Shown: piece by piece, positions 18,366 to 27,190 of the stretch | Layout: every line of letters starts with the position of its first letter | Numbering within the stretch: position 1 is the stretch's first letter | Assembly (NCBI RefSeq): GCF_006439335.1 | Contig: NZ_SAWY01000038.1 | Coordinates: forward strand, 1 to 64,000 | DNA from: Litorilituus lipolyticus | GTDB taxonomy: Bacteria; Pseudomonadota; Gammaproteobacteria; Enterobacterales; Alteromonadaceae | DNA length: 64,000 bases | Direction: 5' to 3' | Notes under the pieces: generated by a model | Seen by the model: only the letters and a program-made list of their open reading frames with translations | What the model was told of the DNA's origin: nothing | Database searches by the model: none | Translations under genes and position numbers: made by a program

Positions 18366-19542
18366 TCGATATATGTTTGGTTTATTCTTCACCTTAACAA
18401 TTTTGATTATTGTGAATCAGTTAGTGATAGAAAGTAGTGCCATGTTTTTCGTGGTTGTTACTTTATTGCTATTTTGCTTAGGATATTATTTTTTAATACT
18501 TGAAAAGTCGAGTATATCCAATTCTTCTCCTGCTAAAGAGCAATACATCCCTGATGTTGATAATGAACTCATACATAACGTTGTATTTGAGCTGCAACAG
18601 TTTCTACAACAAGAAATTAAAGTCATTGAGGCTGAATTAAACAGAACTAAGTTACTAATAGAAGAAGCTGTATTTGGCATGTCTGATAGTTTTAAAGAGA
18701 TGCAAAGTTTGACTGATGAACAACAATCAATGATTCTTCAGTTAATTGATAATAGTCATAGTTTTGCGGGTGGTGAAGGAACATTAGAAGACTTTGTTAA
18801 GGACTCAGATAAAACACTAGATGACTTTGTAAATGTTATAGTTAATACAAGTAAGCAAAGCCTAGAAACCATGAATTATACCGATGAAATGGTGACTCAA
18901 TTTGATGGTATTTTCAATATCTTATCTCAAGTCGAAAGTTTAGCGTCTCAAACCAATCTACTCGCTTTAAATGCTGCTATTGAAGCTGCAAGGGCTGGTG
19001 ATGCTGGGCGTGGCTTCGCTGTAGTAGCCAATGAAGTTAGATCGTTATCAGTAGATTCAACAGAACTAAACCAAGAAATTAGAAATGAGATCAATCAAGC
19101 CAAAGAGACCATTGCTAATTTACGCCAATCCGTTGAAATTATGGCCTCTGCCGACATGACATCAACACTTGAAGCTAAAAATAAAATGTCGGTTATGATG
19201 AAACATGTCGACAAGTTAAACCAATATACTAACTCAAGTGTTGATAAACTGAGTAACCTTTCACCAAAATTAACTGATGCTGTTGCAACAGGAGTTCGCT
19301 CATTACAATTTGAAGATTTAACAAGACAATCGCTACATTCACTTGAACTAAATGTTGAGAGCATTCTTTCCATTAGTAAGGTGCTGGCTGATTTTGAGAA
19401 TAAACCAAGCTCAGATGTTCATCAGCAGCTAATAAGCTTGAAAGATAAGTGTCAGGCTGTTTATCAAGAAACACATCTTGCAGAAAGTAAACGAAGTGTT
19501 AAGCAATTAAATATGGATGAGGGAGATATTGATTTATTTTAA
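18355..19542 (+). CDS. Short membrane-anchored MCP-like protein without a sensor domain
   Basis: 395 residues. Two membrane helices (about 7-25 and 29-47) lie at the very N-terminus with almost no periplasmic loop. No ligand-binding or HAMP domain is seen. The rest is coiled coil with one MCP signalling tip, [38 protein letters not shown], and a shortened C-terminal arm. The C-terminus is acidic, ending GDIDLF. It overlaps cheB by 11 bases. It may anchor or bridge the cytoplasmic array to the membrane, or be signal-degenerate; its role is not known. Confidence 0.85.
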   Translation: MSINRYMFGLFFTLTILIIVNQLVIESSAMFFVVVTLLLFCLGYYFLILEKSSISNSSPAKEQYIPDVDNELIHNVVFELQQFLQQEIKVIEAELNRTKLLIEEAVFGMSDSFKEMQSLTDEQQSMILQLIDNSHSFAGGEGTLEDFVKDSDKTLDDFVNVIVNTSKQSLETMNYTDEMVTQFDGIFNILSQVESLASQTNLLALNAAIEAARAGDAGRGFAVVANEVRSLSVDSTELNQEIRNEINQAKETIANLRQSVEIMASADMTSTLEAKNKMSVMMKHVDKLNQYTNSSVDKLSNLSPKLTDAVATGVRSLQFEDLTRQSLHSLELNVESILSISKVLADFENKPSSDVHQQLISLKDKCQAVYQETHLAESKRSVKQLNMDEGDIDLF

Positions 19543-19586
19543 TCATCAAATCACTTTAAAATTTTAGGTCGTATAGGGAGCCCACT

Positions 19587-19892
19587 ATGACAGTTAATTC
19601 AAGTTTGCATAGCGATAGTAATCAATTAATCATCTCAATTGATGAACGTTTTGATTTTTCATTACATCAACAGTTTCGAGATTGTTATAGCCAAGTACAA
19701 CAAAAAGGACTCGAGTATATTTTAGATCTTAGTAAAACGAAGTATATGGATAGTTCTGCACTTGGCATGATCTTATTGTTAAAAGATCACGTAGAAATGT
19801 ACGCAAGTACCTTAACCATTCAGAACCCTAGTGATACGGTAAGTAAAATTTTAGAAATTGCACAATTTCATCGTTTAATGACAATTAAATAA
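19587..19892 (+). CDS. STAS anti-anti-sigma-type protein (HsbA/CrsA-like)
   Basis: 101 residues, a single STAS domain. The core LDLSKTKYMDSSALGMILLLKDH has the D-S-S-A-L-G motif, and its first Ser is the usual phosphorylation site of anti-sigma factor antagonists. It lies 16 bases upstream of a REC-PP2C-HATPase protein. That pairing is the arrangement of HsbA-HsbR (Pseudomonas) and CrsA-CrsR (Shewanella) partner switches, where the STAS protein's phosphorylation state controls an output such as FlgM or RpoS. The downstream target here is unknown. Confidence 0.83.
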   Translation: MTVNSSLHSDSNQLIISIDERFDFSLHQQFRDCYSQVQQKGLEYILDLSKTKYMDSSALGMILLLKDHVEMYASTLTIQNPSDTVSKILEIAQFHRLMTIK

Positions 19893-19908
19893 CTGGTATT
19901 GATACTTT

Positions 19909-21630
19909 ATGAGCAGTAATCAAAAACTCGCACTGATTGTTGATGACTCTAAGACTCAATGTAAGATCTTAACTAAACTTTTGGAAGAAGAGCATTATTC
20001 TGTCATTGAAGCTAATGATGGCTCAAGTGGAGTACAGAAATATATAAGCCATAAACCTGATTTGGTATTGATGGATATAAACATGCCAATTATGGATGGC
20101 TTTGAAGCAGCCCGGCAAATAAAGAAATTGTCGGGTACTAAAGATCTGGCTCCACTTATTTTTATTACTAGTATGGATACAGACCAAGCGTTTATTGATA
20201 GTGTTGATTCAGGCGGTGATGGCATTTTAGTTAGGCCTTTTTCTCCAAATGTATTTAAAGCTAAGATTAAATCTATTCAAAGAATTAGTAATTTATACCA
20301 GCAAGTTAAAACTTTGCAACAAGAGCAACAGCAGGATGCTGAACTCGCTGAGAAAATGATGTCTGAAGTCATTGAATCAAGAAACTTTGCTTTAGATAGA
20401 GTGCAAGTGATAAAAAAAGCCGCGACTATTTTTAGTGGTGATATCCAGTTAACCGCTTTATGCCCTAATGGTGACATTCATGTTTTATTAGGTGACTTCA
20501 CAGGTCATGGTTTAAGATCTTCAATAGGTGCTATTCCCGTTACCGAAACTTTTAGAGCGATGACGAAAAAAGGTTTCTCTTTGTTTGAAATTGTTATTCA
20601 ACTTAACAAACAATTAAATCATTTATTACCTGCGGATCTATTTTTCGCTGCAAGTTTTGTTTGTATTTCACACCATGAAAAATCCGCTTACATTTTTAAT
20701 GCCGGTCTTCCTGACGGTTACCTTTATAATGATAAAGGTCAGATTAGAAAACGATTTGAATCATCACACCCGCCCTTGGGTATTTTACGTGAGTTGCTAC
20801 CTGACGCTAAGGTAGAGGTTATTGATATAGACTTGTCAGATAGCGTAGTTTTTATTTCTGATGGAATAATTGAGGCACGAAATGAACAAGGTGAACTATT
20901 TGGTGTTGAACGTTTTGAAAACGCAGCAACAGAAGGGATTACAGGGAATAATCTAGTTTCTACCGTGAATGAACGTTTAGAAGTATTTTGCCTTGGTGTT
21001 CCCCAAGAAGATGATATATCACTTGTAGCAATCCCTTGTCATGGATGGATAAAAGATATTGTTAATACTAAGCCTGTAATCCCTGAAAGTTTAAATGAAC
21101 AAGATTTTAACAGACAATCAACACCAGCATGGTCTTGGCATTTACATTTAACTGGCAAGCTATTAAAAACAGTAAATCCAATTCCGATGATCATGAATCA
21201 AATTAACGACATAGAGGGGGCTGGTGAGCACTGGCATAATTTATATACTATATTAACAGAACTGTTTATTAACTCATTGGATCATGGCGTTTTAGGTCTG
21301 AGTTCATCATTGAAAAAATCGCCAGAGGGATTTAGCCAATATTTTAACGAACGAACGAATCGTTTAGATAAATTAGATTCTGGTTATGTATTAATTTCCT
21401 TAAAGTATTTTCCATTTTCAGAAGGTGGAAAAATGGTTGTTAATATAAAAGATAGTGGGAAAGGATTTAATATTTTAAAAGTAATGAAAAGTAATACAGA
21501 ACAACTAGCTACATCTCATGCCTTAAGTGGCAGGGGAATAGAACTAGTTAATCAACTCTGTGACACGTTAGAGTATATAGAAGAGGGGACTTCTGTAACT
21601 GCTAGCTATGTTTGGCATAATAAAAGTTAA
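19909..21630 (+). CDS. REC-PP2C-HATPase partner-switch regulator (HsbR/CrsR-like)
   Basis: 573 residues in three domains. The receiver (1-120) has D56 in VLMDINMP. An RsbU/SpoIIE-type PP2C phosphatase (about 165-375) has the metal motifs LLGDFTGHG, VFISDGIIEARN and PQEDDISLVAI. A C-terminal GHKL kinase domain of the anti-sigma type (about 415-573) has ELFINSLDHG, KDSGKGF and SGRGIELVNQL. One protein therefore carries both the phosphatase and the kinase acting on the STAS partner encoded just upstream. Phosphorylation of the receiver, by CheA or by the kinase/Hpt pair downstream, is the likely switch. Confidence 0.87.
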   Translation: MSSNQKLALIVDDSKTQCKILTKLLEEEHYSVIEANDGSSGVQKYISHKPDLVLMDINMPIMDGFEAARQIKKLSGTKDLAPLIFITSMDTDQAFIDSVDSGGDGILVRPFSPNVFKAKIKSIQRISNLYQQVKTLQQEQQQDAELAEKMMSEVIESRNFALDRVQVIKKAATIFSGDIQLTALCPNGDIHVLLGDFTGHGLRSSIGAIPVTETFRAMTKKGFSLFEIVIQLNKQLNHLLPADLFFAASFVCISHHEKSAYIFNAGLPDGYLYNDKGQIRKRFESSHPPLGILRELLPDAKVEVIDIDLSDSVVFISDGIIEARNEQGELFGVERFENAATEGITGNNLVSTVNERLEVFCLGVPQEDDISLVAIPCHGWIKDIVNTKPVIPESLNEQDFNRQSTPAWSWHLHLTGKLLKTVNPIPMIMNQINDIEGAGEHWHNLYTILTELFINSLDHGVLGLSSSLKKSPEGFSQYFNERTNRLDKLDSGYVLISLKYFPFSEGGKMVVNIKDSGKGFNILKVMKSNTEQLATSHALSGRGIELVNQLCDTLEYIEEGTSVTASYVWHNKS

Positions 21631-21689
21631 ATTACATATTAGCTAACATTACCCAAATTGCCCCGTCTAAAACAGCTAAGGAAAGTACT

Positions 21690-22856
21690 ATGACAAAACA
21701 TAATATCTTAATTATTGATGATAATATTGATTATCTGAAGCTATTGGCTGAAAGTTTAGAAGATATTTTTGATGTTAAATGTGCGAGCAATATCAAAGTG
21801 GCAAATGATTTGCTTGAAGAAAATGATAAGTTTGATATTGCTCTAGTTGATGAAAATATTGGTGAAGATAAAGGGTCAGAATGGATCAAAAGTCATCAAG
21901 GCAATAGTCAAGCTCCCACATCGTTTGTCCTGTACTCAGGTCTTGCAACAGAAGAAGCAATTTTAAAAGGTTTAGAGTGTGGGGCAGATGACTTTTTGTC
22001 CAAGCCTATTTCTTTATTAGCCCTTCATTCAAAGCTAGAAAAATTAATTGATTATCAAGACAAAATCCATGATTTTGAGCATGAAATCAAATCAAAAGAA
22101 AATGTAATCAATATTTCGATGGCACAAGCATCGAAATATGGCAGTTGCATGCAATTAACATCGAAATTAAATAACTGTTTCTCCATCGAGCAAATACGTG
22201 ATGAAGTTTTTTCATATTTATATTCAACAGGCTTACATGGCTGTATTGCTTTTTACCCGCTCAATGAAAAGCCAAGATTTTTTAGTGCTCAAAAAGGTTT
22301 ATGTTCACCAGTTGAAATAGAAGTGATGGAGCTACTTAAAGTCAAACCTAGACTCTATAGATTCGGTAGCAGAACTATATTTAATCACTCGCTGGTTTCG
22401 CTTTTTATTTTAAATCTTGAGGATGGCAGTATTGATACTGATATATATGTTGATGCACTAGCATCAGTTATTGAATGTATTGGTGCAAGAATGGCCTTTA
22501 TTACCTACAAAAATTCACTTGTTAGCGTACAAGAGCAAATAAAAGAAGCAGTTTATAAAACAAAGAAAATGGTGCAAATTTCAAAGCATCATCAGCAAGA
22601 GGTTATGAATGAAATCGTTCAAAATATAGGTACCAGTTTTCATATCCTTGATATGAGCGAGAAGCAGGAAGAATACTTAACAAGTTTAGTGCATAACGCT
22701 CTTAAAAAGCATAGCCAAGATGACATAAACTTTCTTGAGGTTACTCAACTGTTAGATCAAGCCTTAGTAAGTGTCGATCAACTTCAATCATTAAGCGTCA
22801 AGCAACAAAATTCACCTCAACTTGATGCAATTGATGATGAGGATGAACTATTTTGA
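21690..22856 (+). CDS. Response regulator with a non-DNA-binding, degenerate C-terminal module
   Basis: 388 residues. The receiver domain (1-125) has D10/D11 and the phosphoacceptor in IALVDENIGEDKG. A helical linker is followed by a region of about 150-300 that looks like a weak GAF fold, then helices. The C-terminus is acidic and ends DEDELF, matching the tails of CheD and the short receptor. No DNA-binding, GGDEF or EAL motif is visible. The stop overlaps the start of the hybrid kinase gene by four bases (TTGA), so the two are co-translated and probably act as partners. Confidence 0.72.
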   Translation: MTKHNILIIDDNIDYLKLLAESLEDIFDVKCASNIKVANDLLEENDKFDIALVDENIGEDKGSEWIKSHQGNSQAPTSFVLYSGLATEEAILKGLECGADDFLSKPISLLALHSKLEKLIDYQDKIHDFEHEIKSKENVINISMAQASKYGSCMQLTSKLNNCFSIEQIRDEVFSYLYSTGLHGCIAFYPLNEKPRFFSAQKGLCSPVEIEVMELLKVKPRLYRFGSRTIFNHSLVSLFILNLEDGSIDTDIYVDALASVIECIGARMAFITYKNSLVSVQEQIKEAVYKTKKMVQISKHHQQEVMNEIVQNIGTSFHILDMSEKQEEYLTSLVHNALKKHSQDDINFLEVTQLLDQALVSVDQLQSLSVKQQNSPQLDAIDDEDELF

Positions 22857-25027
22857 AAACAGAATCATTAAGTTTTGCTCATAAAGTATTAGAAGCAGTC
22901 GATGATGCTTATTTTGAGTGGCATCCATTAAAGGATGTCGTAGTTTATTCGGCAAAGTTAATGTCTTTACTCGGTTATGAAAATGAAACTTATATTGATT
23001 CTTCAGCCCTGCTTGCTAGACATATTGAGCAGGAGGATTTCGACGAGTTCATTGACCAACTAAAAAAACATCTTAAGGGAGTGATTCAAAAAATTGATAT
23101 TACTCTCCCTATCAAAACCAAATTTGAAAAATCGATGTGGGTTCATTGTGTTGCCAGAGTAGTTGAACATAGTGAAGGGGATGCATCCCTACTTTTTGGC
23201 ACCGTGAGAGATATTAGTGCAACTAAGCAAATGATGCATCAGTTAAAGAAACAAAATGATTGGTTAATGTTTGCTGAACGGATAAGCAACGCTGGACATT
23301 GGCGTTATGATATTGAACAAGAAACATTAACTTGGTCTGCTGAAATATTCCGAATTCATAATTTAGAGACTAACGATTTTACACCAACTATTCATAAAGC
23401 GGTTGATCTGTTCATCGCAAAAGATAGGCCTAAAATTAGAACTATGATGAACAATGCAATTCATCATCATCAAGCATTTCAGATAAAATCTTGTTTGTTG
23501 TTAGCAAACAACATAAAGCGAAAAGTAGAATTAAATGCGGAAATAGAACGAGATGCACTTGGTAATCCTAAAGCTATATTCGGCGTATATAAAGATATTA
23601 CTCGCAGTGAGAATATGTTTGAAAAGTTAAAATTACTTGCCATGGTTAATTTTACTATTCGTGTGCCTATTTTCTTCATAGATGACAATGACAATGTTGT
23701 ATATCAAGATATTTCTCCTCATTATGATGAAGAAAGCTCTGTACTTTTCAATTATATTAATTTTAGCATTACTGAATATATGGAGTTTAAAAAGCACGCA
23801 AAAGAAAAAGGGCAAATTAAACAAACCAACGTAAGCTTTGATAAATATAATTCTGTGTTTGATTTATCTGTTACTTATGAAGCACAAGAAGGTATATATA
23901 TCTGGATTGTGGAAAATGTTACTGAAAAATTTAGAAAAGAGCAGCAACAAATTATTTCGAACAGGTTAGCATTACTCGGCAATACATTTGGTAATGTTTC
24001 TCATGATATTAATAATGTGCTTGGAGTAGCTTTAGGCGCAATAGAAATGCTTGAACTTAAGTTTACTCGGGGAGAAAAAGATATATCAACTTATATTGAC
24101 CGAGTAAAAAATGCCATAGATAAAGGGAAGGACGTCACAGAACGATTATTAGCGTTTACCAGAAAACCTACCGTTAAAGTGGTGACCTTTGACCCAATTC
24201 AAGAAATCTTAGATAACCAGTATTTATTCAAACAGTTGTTATTAAGCACAATAAATATTCAATTTAAATTTGAACAGTTGCAGTGCATGATTAATTTCCC
24301 ACAAGGTGAGTTCATTAATATTTTATTAAATATTGTGTTAAATGCTCAAGATGCAATTCAAGAAAAGGGTTTAAGTGGACAAATAGAAATTTCTGCAAAT
24401 TTGATAGAAGGTAATCGACTAGAGATACATGTAAAAGATAGCGGTATAGGTATAGAGAATGAAAACTTAACAAAAATCTTTGATCCGTTTTATAGTTCTA
24501 AATCAGTCAACAAAGGTAATGGTATAGGTTTAGCTAACGTATATAGCACGATGTACAAGCATAATGGGCAAATTCAAGTAGAAGGTAAAAGTGATCTCGG
24601 CGGGGCACACTTTACTTTGATCTTTAAATGTAAAGAGTTGCATGAGACTTATTTACCTCAAAATAGTAATAATGAGTTTTTAAGTTATCAAAATACCAAT
24701 ATTTTAGTACTTGATGATGAAGTTAGCATTGCGGAATTTGTAGCATTATTTTTAGAGAGCAAAGGAGCAAACGTTGTTGTCGCAAATAATAAATTTGAGT
24801 TGATAGAAAGGCTTTCGAATGATGCTGCATTTGATATTTTTATTACCGATATGATACTACCTGATTTATCAGGTAAAGAAGCTGTAAATATGGTTAAAGA
24901 AAAATTTCCGGCGATTAAGGTATATTCAATCAGTGGCTATATCGCCATAGAAGATAGAAGCTGGGATTACCCTGTATTAAGAAAACCATTTAATTCAAAA
25001 GAGCTTGCTGAATTTTTATCTATGTAA
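22853..25027 (+). CDS. PAS-containing hybrid sensor histidine kinase (soluble)
   Basis: 724 residues with no membrane helix. PAS domains occupy about 5-125 and 135-255, and a third PAS-like region lies near 265-365. The HisKA domain has H384 in NVSHDINNVLGVALG. The HATPase has NIVLNAQDAIQEKG, KDSGIGI and KGNGIGLANVYS. A C-terminal receiver (about 615-724) has TDMILPDLSG. The start is a TTG overlapping the previous stop, with TGAGGA upstream. With the Hpt protein at 25194 it can form a phosphorelay into the cluster's response regulators. Confidence 0.88.
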   Translation: MKTESLSFAHKVLEAVDDAYFEWHPLKDVVVYSAKLMSLLGYENETYIDSSALLARHIEQEDFDEFIDQLKKHLKGVIQKIDITLPIKTKFEKSMWVHCVARVVEHSEGDASLLFGTVRDISATKQMMHQLKKQNDWLMFAERISNAGHWRYDIEQETLTWSAEIFRIHNLETNDFTPTIHKAVDLFIAKDRPKIRTMMNNAIHHHQAFQIKSCLLLANNIKRKVELNAEIERDALGNPKAIFGVYKDITRSENMFEKLKLLAMVNFTIRVPIFFIDDNDNVVYQDISPHYDEESSVLFNYINFSITEYMEFKKHAKEKGQIKQTNVSFDKYNSVFDLSVTYEAQEGIYIWIVENVTEKFRKEQQQIISNRLALLGNTFGNVSHDINNVLGVALGAIEMLELKFTRGEKDISTYIDRVKNAIDKGKDVTERLLAFTRKPTVKVVTFDPIQEILDNQYLFKQLLLSTINIQFKFEQLQCMINFPQGEFINILLNIVLNAQDAIQEKGLSGQIEISANLIEGNRLEIHVKDSGIGIENENLTKIFDPFYSSKSVNKGNGIGLANVYSTMYKHNGQIQVEGKSDLGGAHFTLIFKCKELHETYLPQNSNNEFLSYQNTNILVLDDEVSIAEFVALFLESKGANVVVANNKFELIERLSNDAAFDIFITDMILPDLSGKEAVNMVKEKFPAIKVYSISGYIAIEDRSWDYPVLRKPFNSKELAEFLSM

Positions 25028-25193
25028 TGATTACATTTGGTGATGAGCATTTAAAATGAAAAACATTGTATGACAACAGATTAATCGCATACTATTATAT
25101 TAGCGATAAGCGATTATATAGAAATCGCACTTTTCCTATTCACGATAACTTTATTGTTATTCAATTAAGAAGTTAAAAAGAAAATATATTACT

Positions 25194-25592
25194 ATGAATG
25201 ATAATTTCTCAGATTTAGATTTACATGATGAACAAACACCAGAAATTCAGATTGACGGTATAGATTCAGCAATAGGCATAAATAATGTGCTAGGTGACGA
25301 AGCTTTATTTTTAGAAATCTTGGCTATGTTTTATGAAGATCATAATGAAGATGGTAAAAAACTGGAACAAGCCATTTCAACTGAAGATTATACGGCGTTA
25401 AAGCATATTGTACATACATTGAAAGGTGTATCGAGTTCTGTGGGCGCGACTTCACTGTTTGAATGTACAAAAGCATTAGATGAAGCGATTAATAAAAACA
25501 TAAGCGATGACTACGCACCACTTTATCAAACTCTGTTACCTGAGTTTAATAAAGTAATGGATAGTATTTCTGCTAAATTAATTAAAACGTAA
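25194..25592 (+). CDS. Hpt-domain phosphotransfer protein
   Basis: 132 residues. After ~30 variable residues, a helical Hpt domain carries the phosphorylatable His in LKHIVHTLKGVSSSVGATSL, followed by the usual small-residue helix. It lies 166 bases after the hybrid kinase and closes the signalling cluster. The grouping of Hpt, a REC-PP2C-HATPase regulator and a STAS protein recalls the HptB-HsbR-HsbA pathway of Pseudomonas. The spacing allows a separate promoter. Confidence 0.87.
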   Translation: MNDNFSDLDLHDEQTPEIQIDGIDSAIGINNVLGDEALFLEILAMFYEDHNEDGKKLEQAISTEDYTALKHIVHTLKGVSSSVGATSLFECTKALDEAINKNISDDYAPLYQTLLPEFNKVMDSISAKLIKT

Positions 25593-25620
25593 AGTTTAAG
25601 TGGTTTATAGTCTTTTATAA

Positions 25621-25926
25621 TTATTCAATTTCTAACGTTATATCGGTAACAGGAACACAACAGCAGGGGAGTATTTCATTTGTTTTGACAAAAGCAAGTG
25701 GTTCTCCGTTAGGGTAACTAATCTCACCTTCACGAAGTGTCACTCTACATGCTCCACAAAAACCATCCCTACAATGATAATGCACTTCGACTTTAGCGGC
25801 TTCTAAACATTCCAATAACGTTTGCTTTGGATTTTTGTAAGCAATCTGTTGATCGTTAACAGAGATAGTAGGGATTAAATCACCAAGCTTATCTAATATG
25901 TTAGGTGTACTTTTATCTTTCATCAT
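25621..25926 (-). CDS. yfaE: 2Fe-2S ferredoxin, ribonucleotide reductase maintenance protein YfaE
   Basis: 101 residues with a plant-type [2Fe-2S] fold. The cysteines are CRDGFCGAC and a fourth in the PCCC segment. YfaE-type ferredoxins restore the diferric-tyrosyl radical cofactor of class Ia ribonucleotide reductase. The gene directly follows nrdB on the minus strand (45-base gap), as in Escherichia coli. The run of three cysteines near the C-terminus is noticeable; one is the expected cluster ligand. Confidence 0.88.
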   Translation of the reverse strand: MMKDKSTPNILDKLGDLIPTISVNDQQIAYKNPKQTLLECLEAAKVEVHYHCRDGFCGACRVTLREGEISYPNGEPLAFVKTNEILPCCCVPVTDITLEIE

Positions 25927-25971
25927 AAAATAATGCTTTGATTACGATACACCTAACGAAGGTAGGCACTT

Positions 25972-27102
25972 TTATAGATCAAAATCATCAAAGTCATCGG
26001 CATCAACAGTTGAGTCTACTTGACCAACAAGATAACTTGATATTTCAGACTCTTGCGGAGCTACTTGTACATTGTCACTCACTAAATAGGCGTTCATCCA
26101 TGGTAACGGGTTACTTTTAATGTCGAAAGGTGCATCAAAACCTAAAGCTGCAAGTCTTTGATTTGAAATGTATTCTATGTATTGATTTAAGATTTCTGCA
26201 TTTAAACCAATCATTGAACCATCTTTGAATAGGTATTCTGCCCATTCTTTTTCTTGTTCAACAACATCAAGGAAGATTTGCAAACCAGCATCTCGCATTT
26301 CTTCACTAATGACTTTCATTTCAGGATCATCTTTGCCGGCTGCCCAGTTATTAATAATATGTTGGGTACCAGTTAAATGAAGTGCTTCATCACGTGCAAT
26401 TAGACGGATAATCTTTGCATTACCCTCGAGTAGTTCTCGTTCAGCAAAAGCAAATGAGCAGGCAAAACTAACATAGAATCTAATGGCTTCAAGGGCATTA
26501 ACTGAACAAACAGCTAAGTAGAGGCGCTCTTTTAATTTCCTTTTGTTAACTTCAATCGTTTTCCCTTCAACTTCGTATTGTCCTTCACCCTGAGATTGCA
26601 ACAATTGTGTTGTTAAAATCACATCATCAAAATATTTAGCGATACTTGATGCACGTTTCAAAATAGCTGGGTTAACAACAATATCATCAAAAACTTCACC
26701 AGGTTCAGTGAACAGGTTACGTAATATATGAGTATATGAGCGAGAATGGATTGTTTCACTAAAAGCCCATGTCTCAACCCATGTTTCAACTTCAGGTAAT
26801 GAAACTAACGGTAATAAAACAGCATTAACTGAGCGAGCAGCCATTGAGTCTAGTAATGTCTGATACTTCAAATTAGAGATAAATATATGCTTTTCAGAGT
26901 CAGTTAAACTTTGCCAATCGGCTCTATCTTTTGAAACATCAATTTCTTCAGGGCGCCAGAAGAAAGAGAGTTGCTTTTCAATAAGCTTTTCAAAAGCAGA
27001 GAAGCGTTGTTGGTCATAACGAGAAACATTAACACTGTTACCAAGAAACATTGGTTCTAACAATGCATCATTTGGTGTTTGATTAAAGGTAGTATAAGGC
27101 AT
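25972..27102 (-). CDS. nrdB: Class Ia ribonucleoside-diphosphate reductase beta subunit
   Basis: 376 residues, the E. coli NrdB length. The radical tyrosine motif [13 protein letters not shown] is present, and iron ligands appear in the first helices (WRPEEIDVS region) and in [15 protein letters not shown]. The acidic C-terminal tail [10 protein letters not shown] is the peptide that docks NrdB onto NrdA. It provides the diferric-tyrosyl radical for deoxyribonucleotide synthesis. It lies 88 bases downstream of nrdA. Confidence 0.96.
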   Translation of the reverse strand: MPYTTFNQTPNDALLEPMFLGNSVNVSRYDQQRFSAFEKLIEKQLSFFWRPEEIDVSKDRADWQSLTDSEKHIFISNLKYQTLLDSMAARSVNAVLLPLVSLPEVETWVETWAFSETIHSRSYTHILRNLFTEPGEVFDDIVVNPAILKRASSIAKYFDDVILTTQLLQSQGEGQYEVEGKTIEVNKRKLKERLYLAVCSVNALEAIRFYVSFACSFAFAERELLEGNAKIIRLIARDEALHLTGTQHIINNWAAGKDDPEMKVISEEMRDAGLQIFLDVVEQEKEWAEYLFKDGSMIGLNAEILNQYIEYISNQRLAALGFDAPFDIKSNPLPWMNAYLVSDNVQVAPQESEISSYLVGQVDSTVDADDFDDFDL

Positions 27103-27190
27103 GACTATTTATCCTAAATTGCCGTTATATAGCAGCATAAACAAAGAGTTTATACTGCTTTAGAATATGTTTTTAAAAATGAAAAAATTG

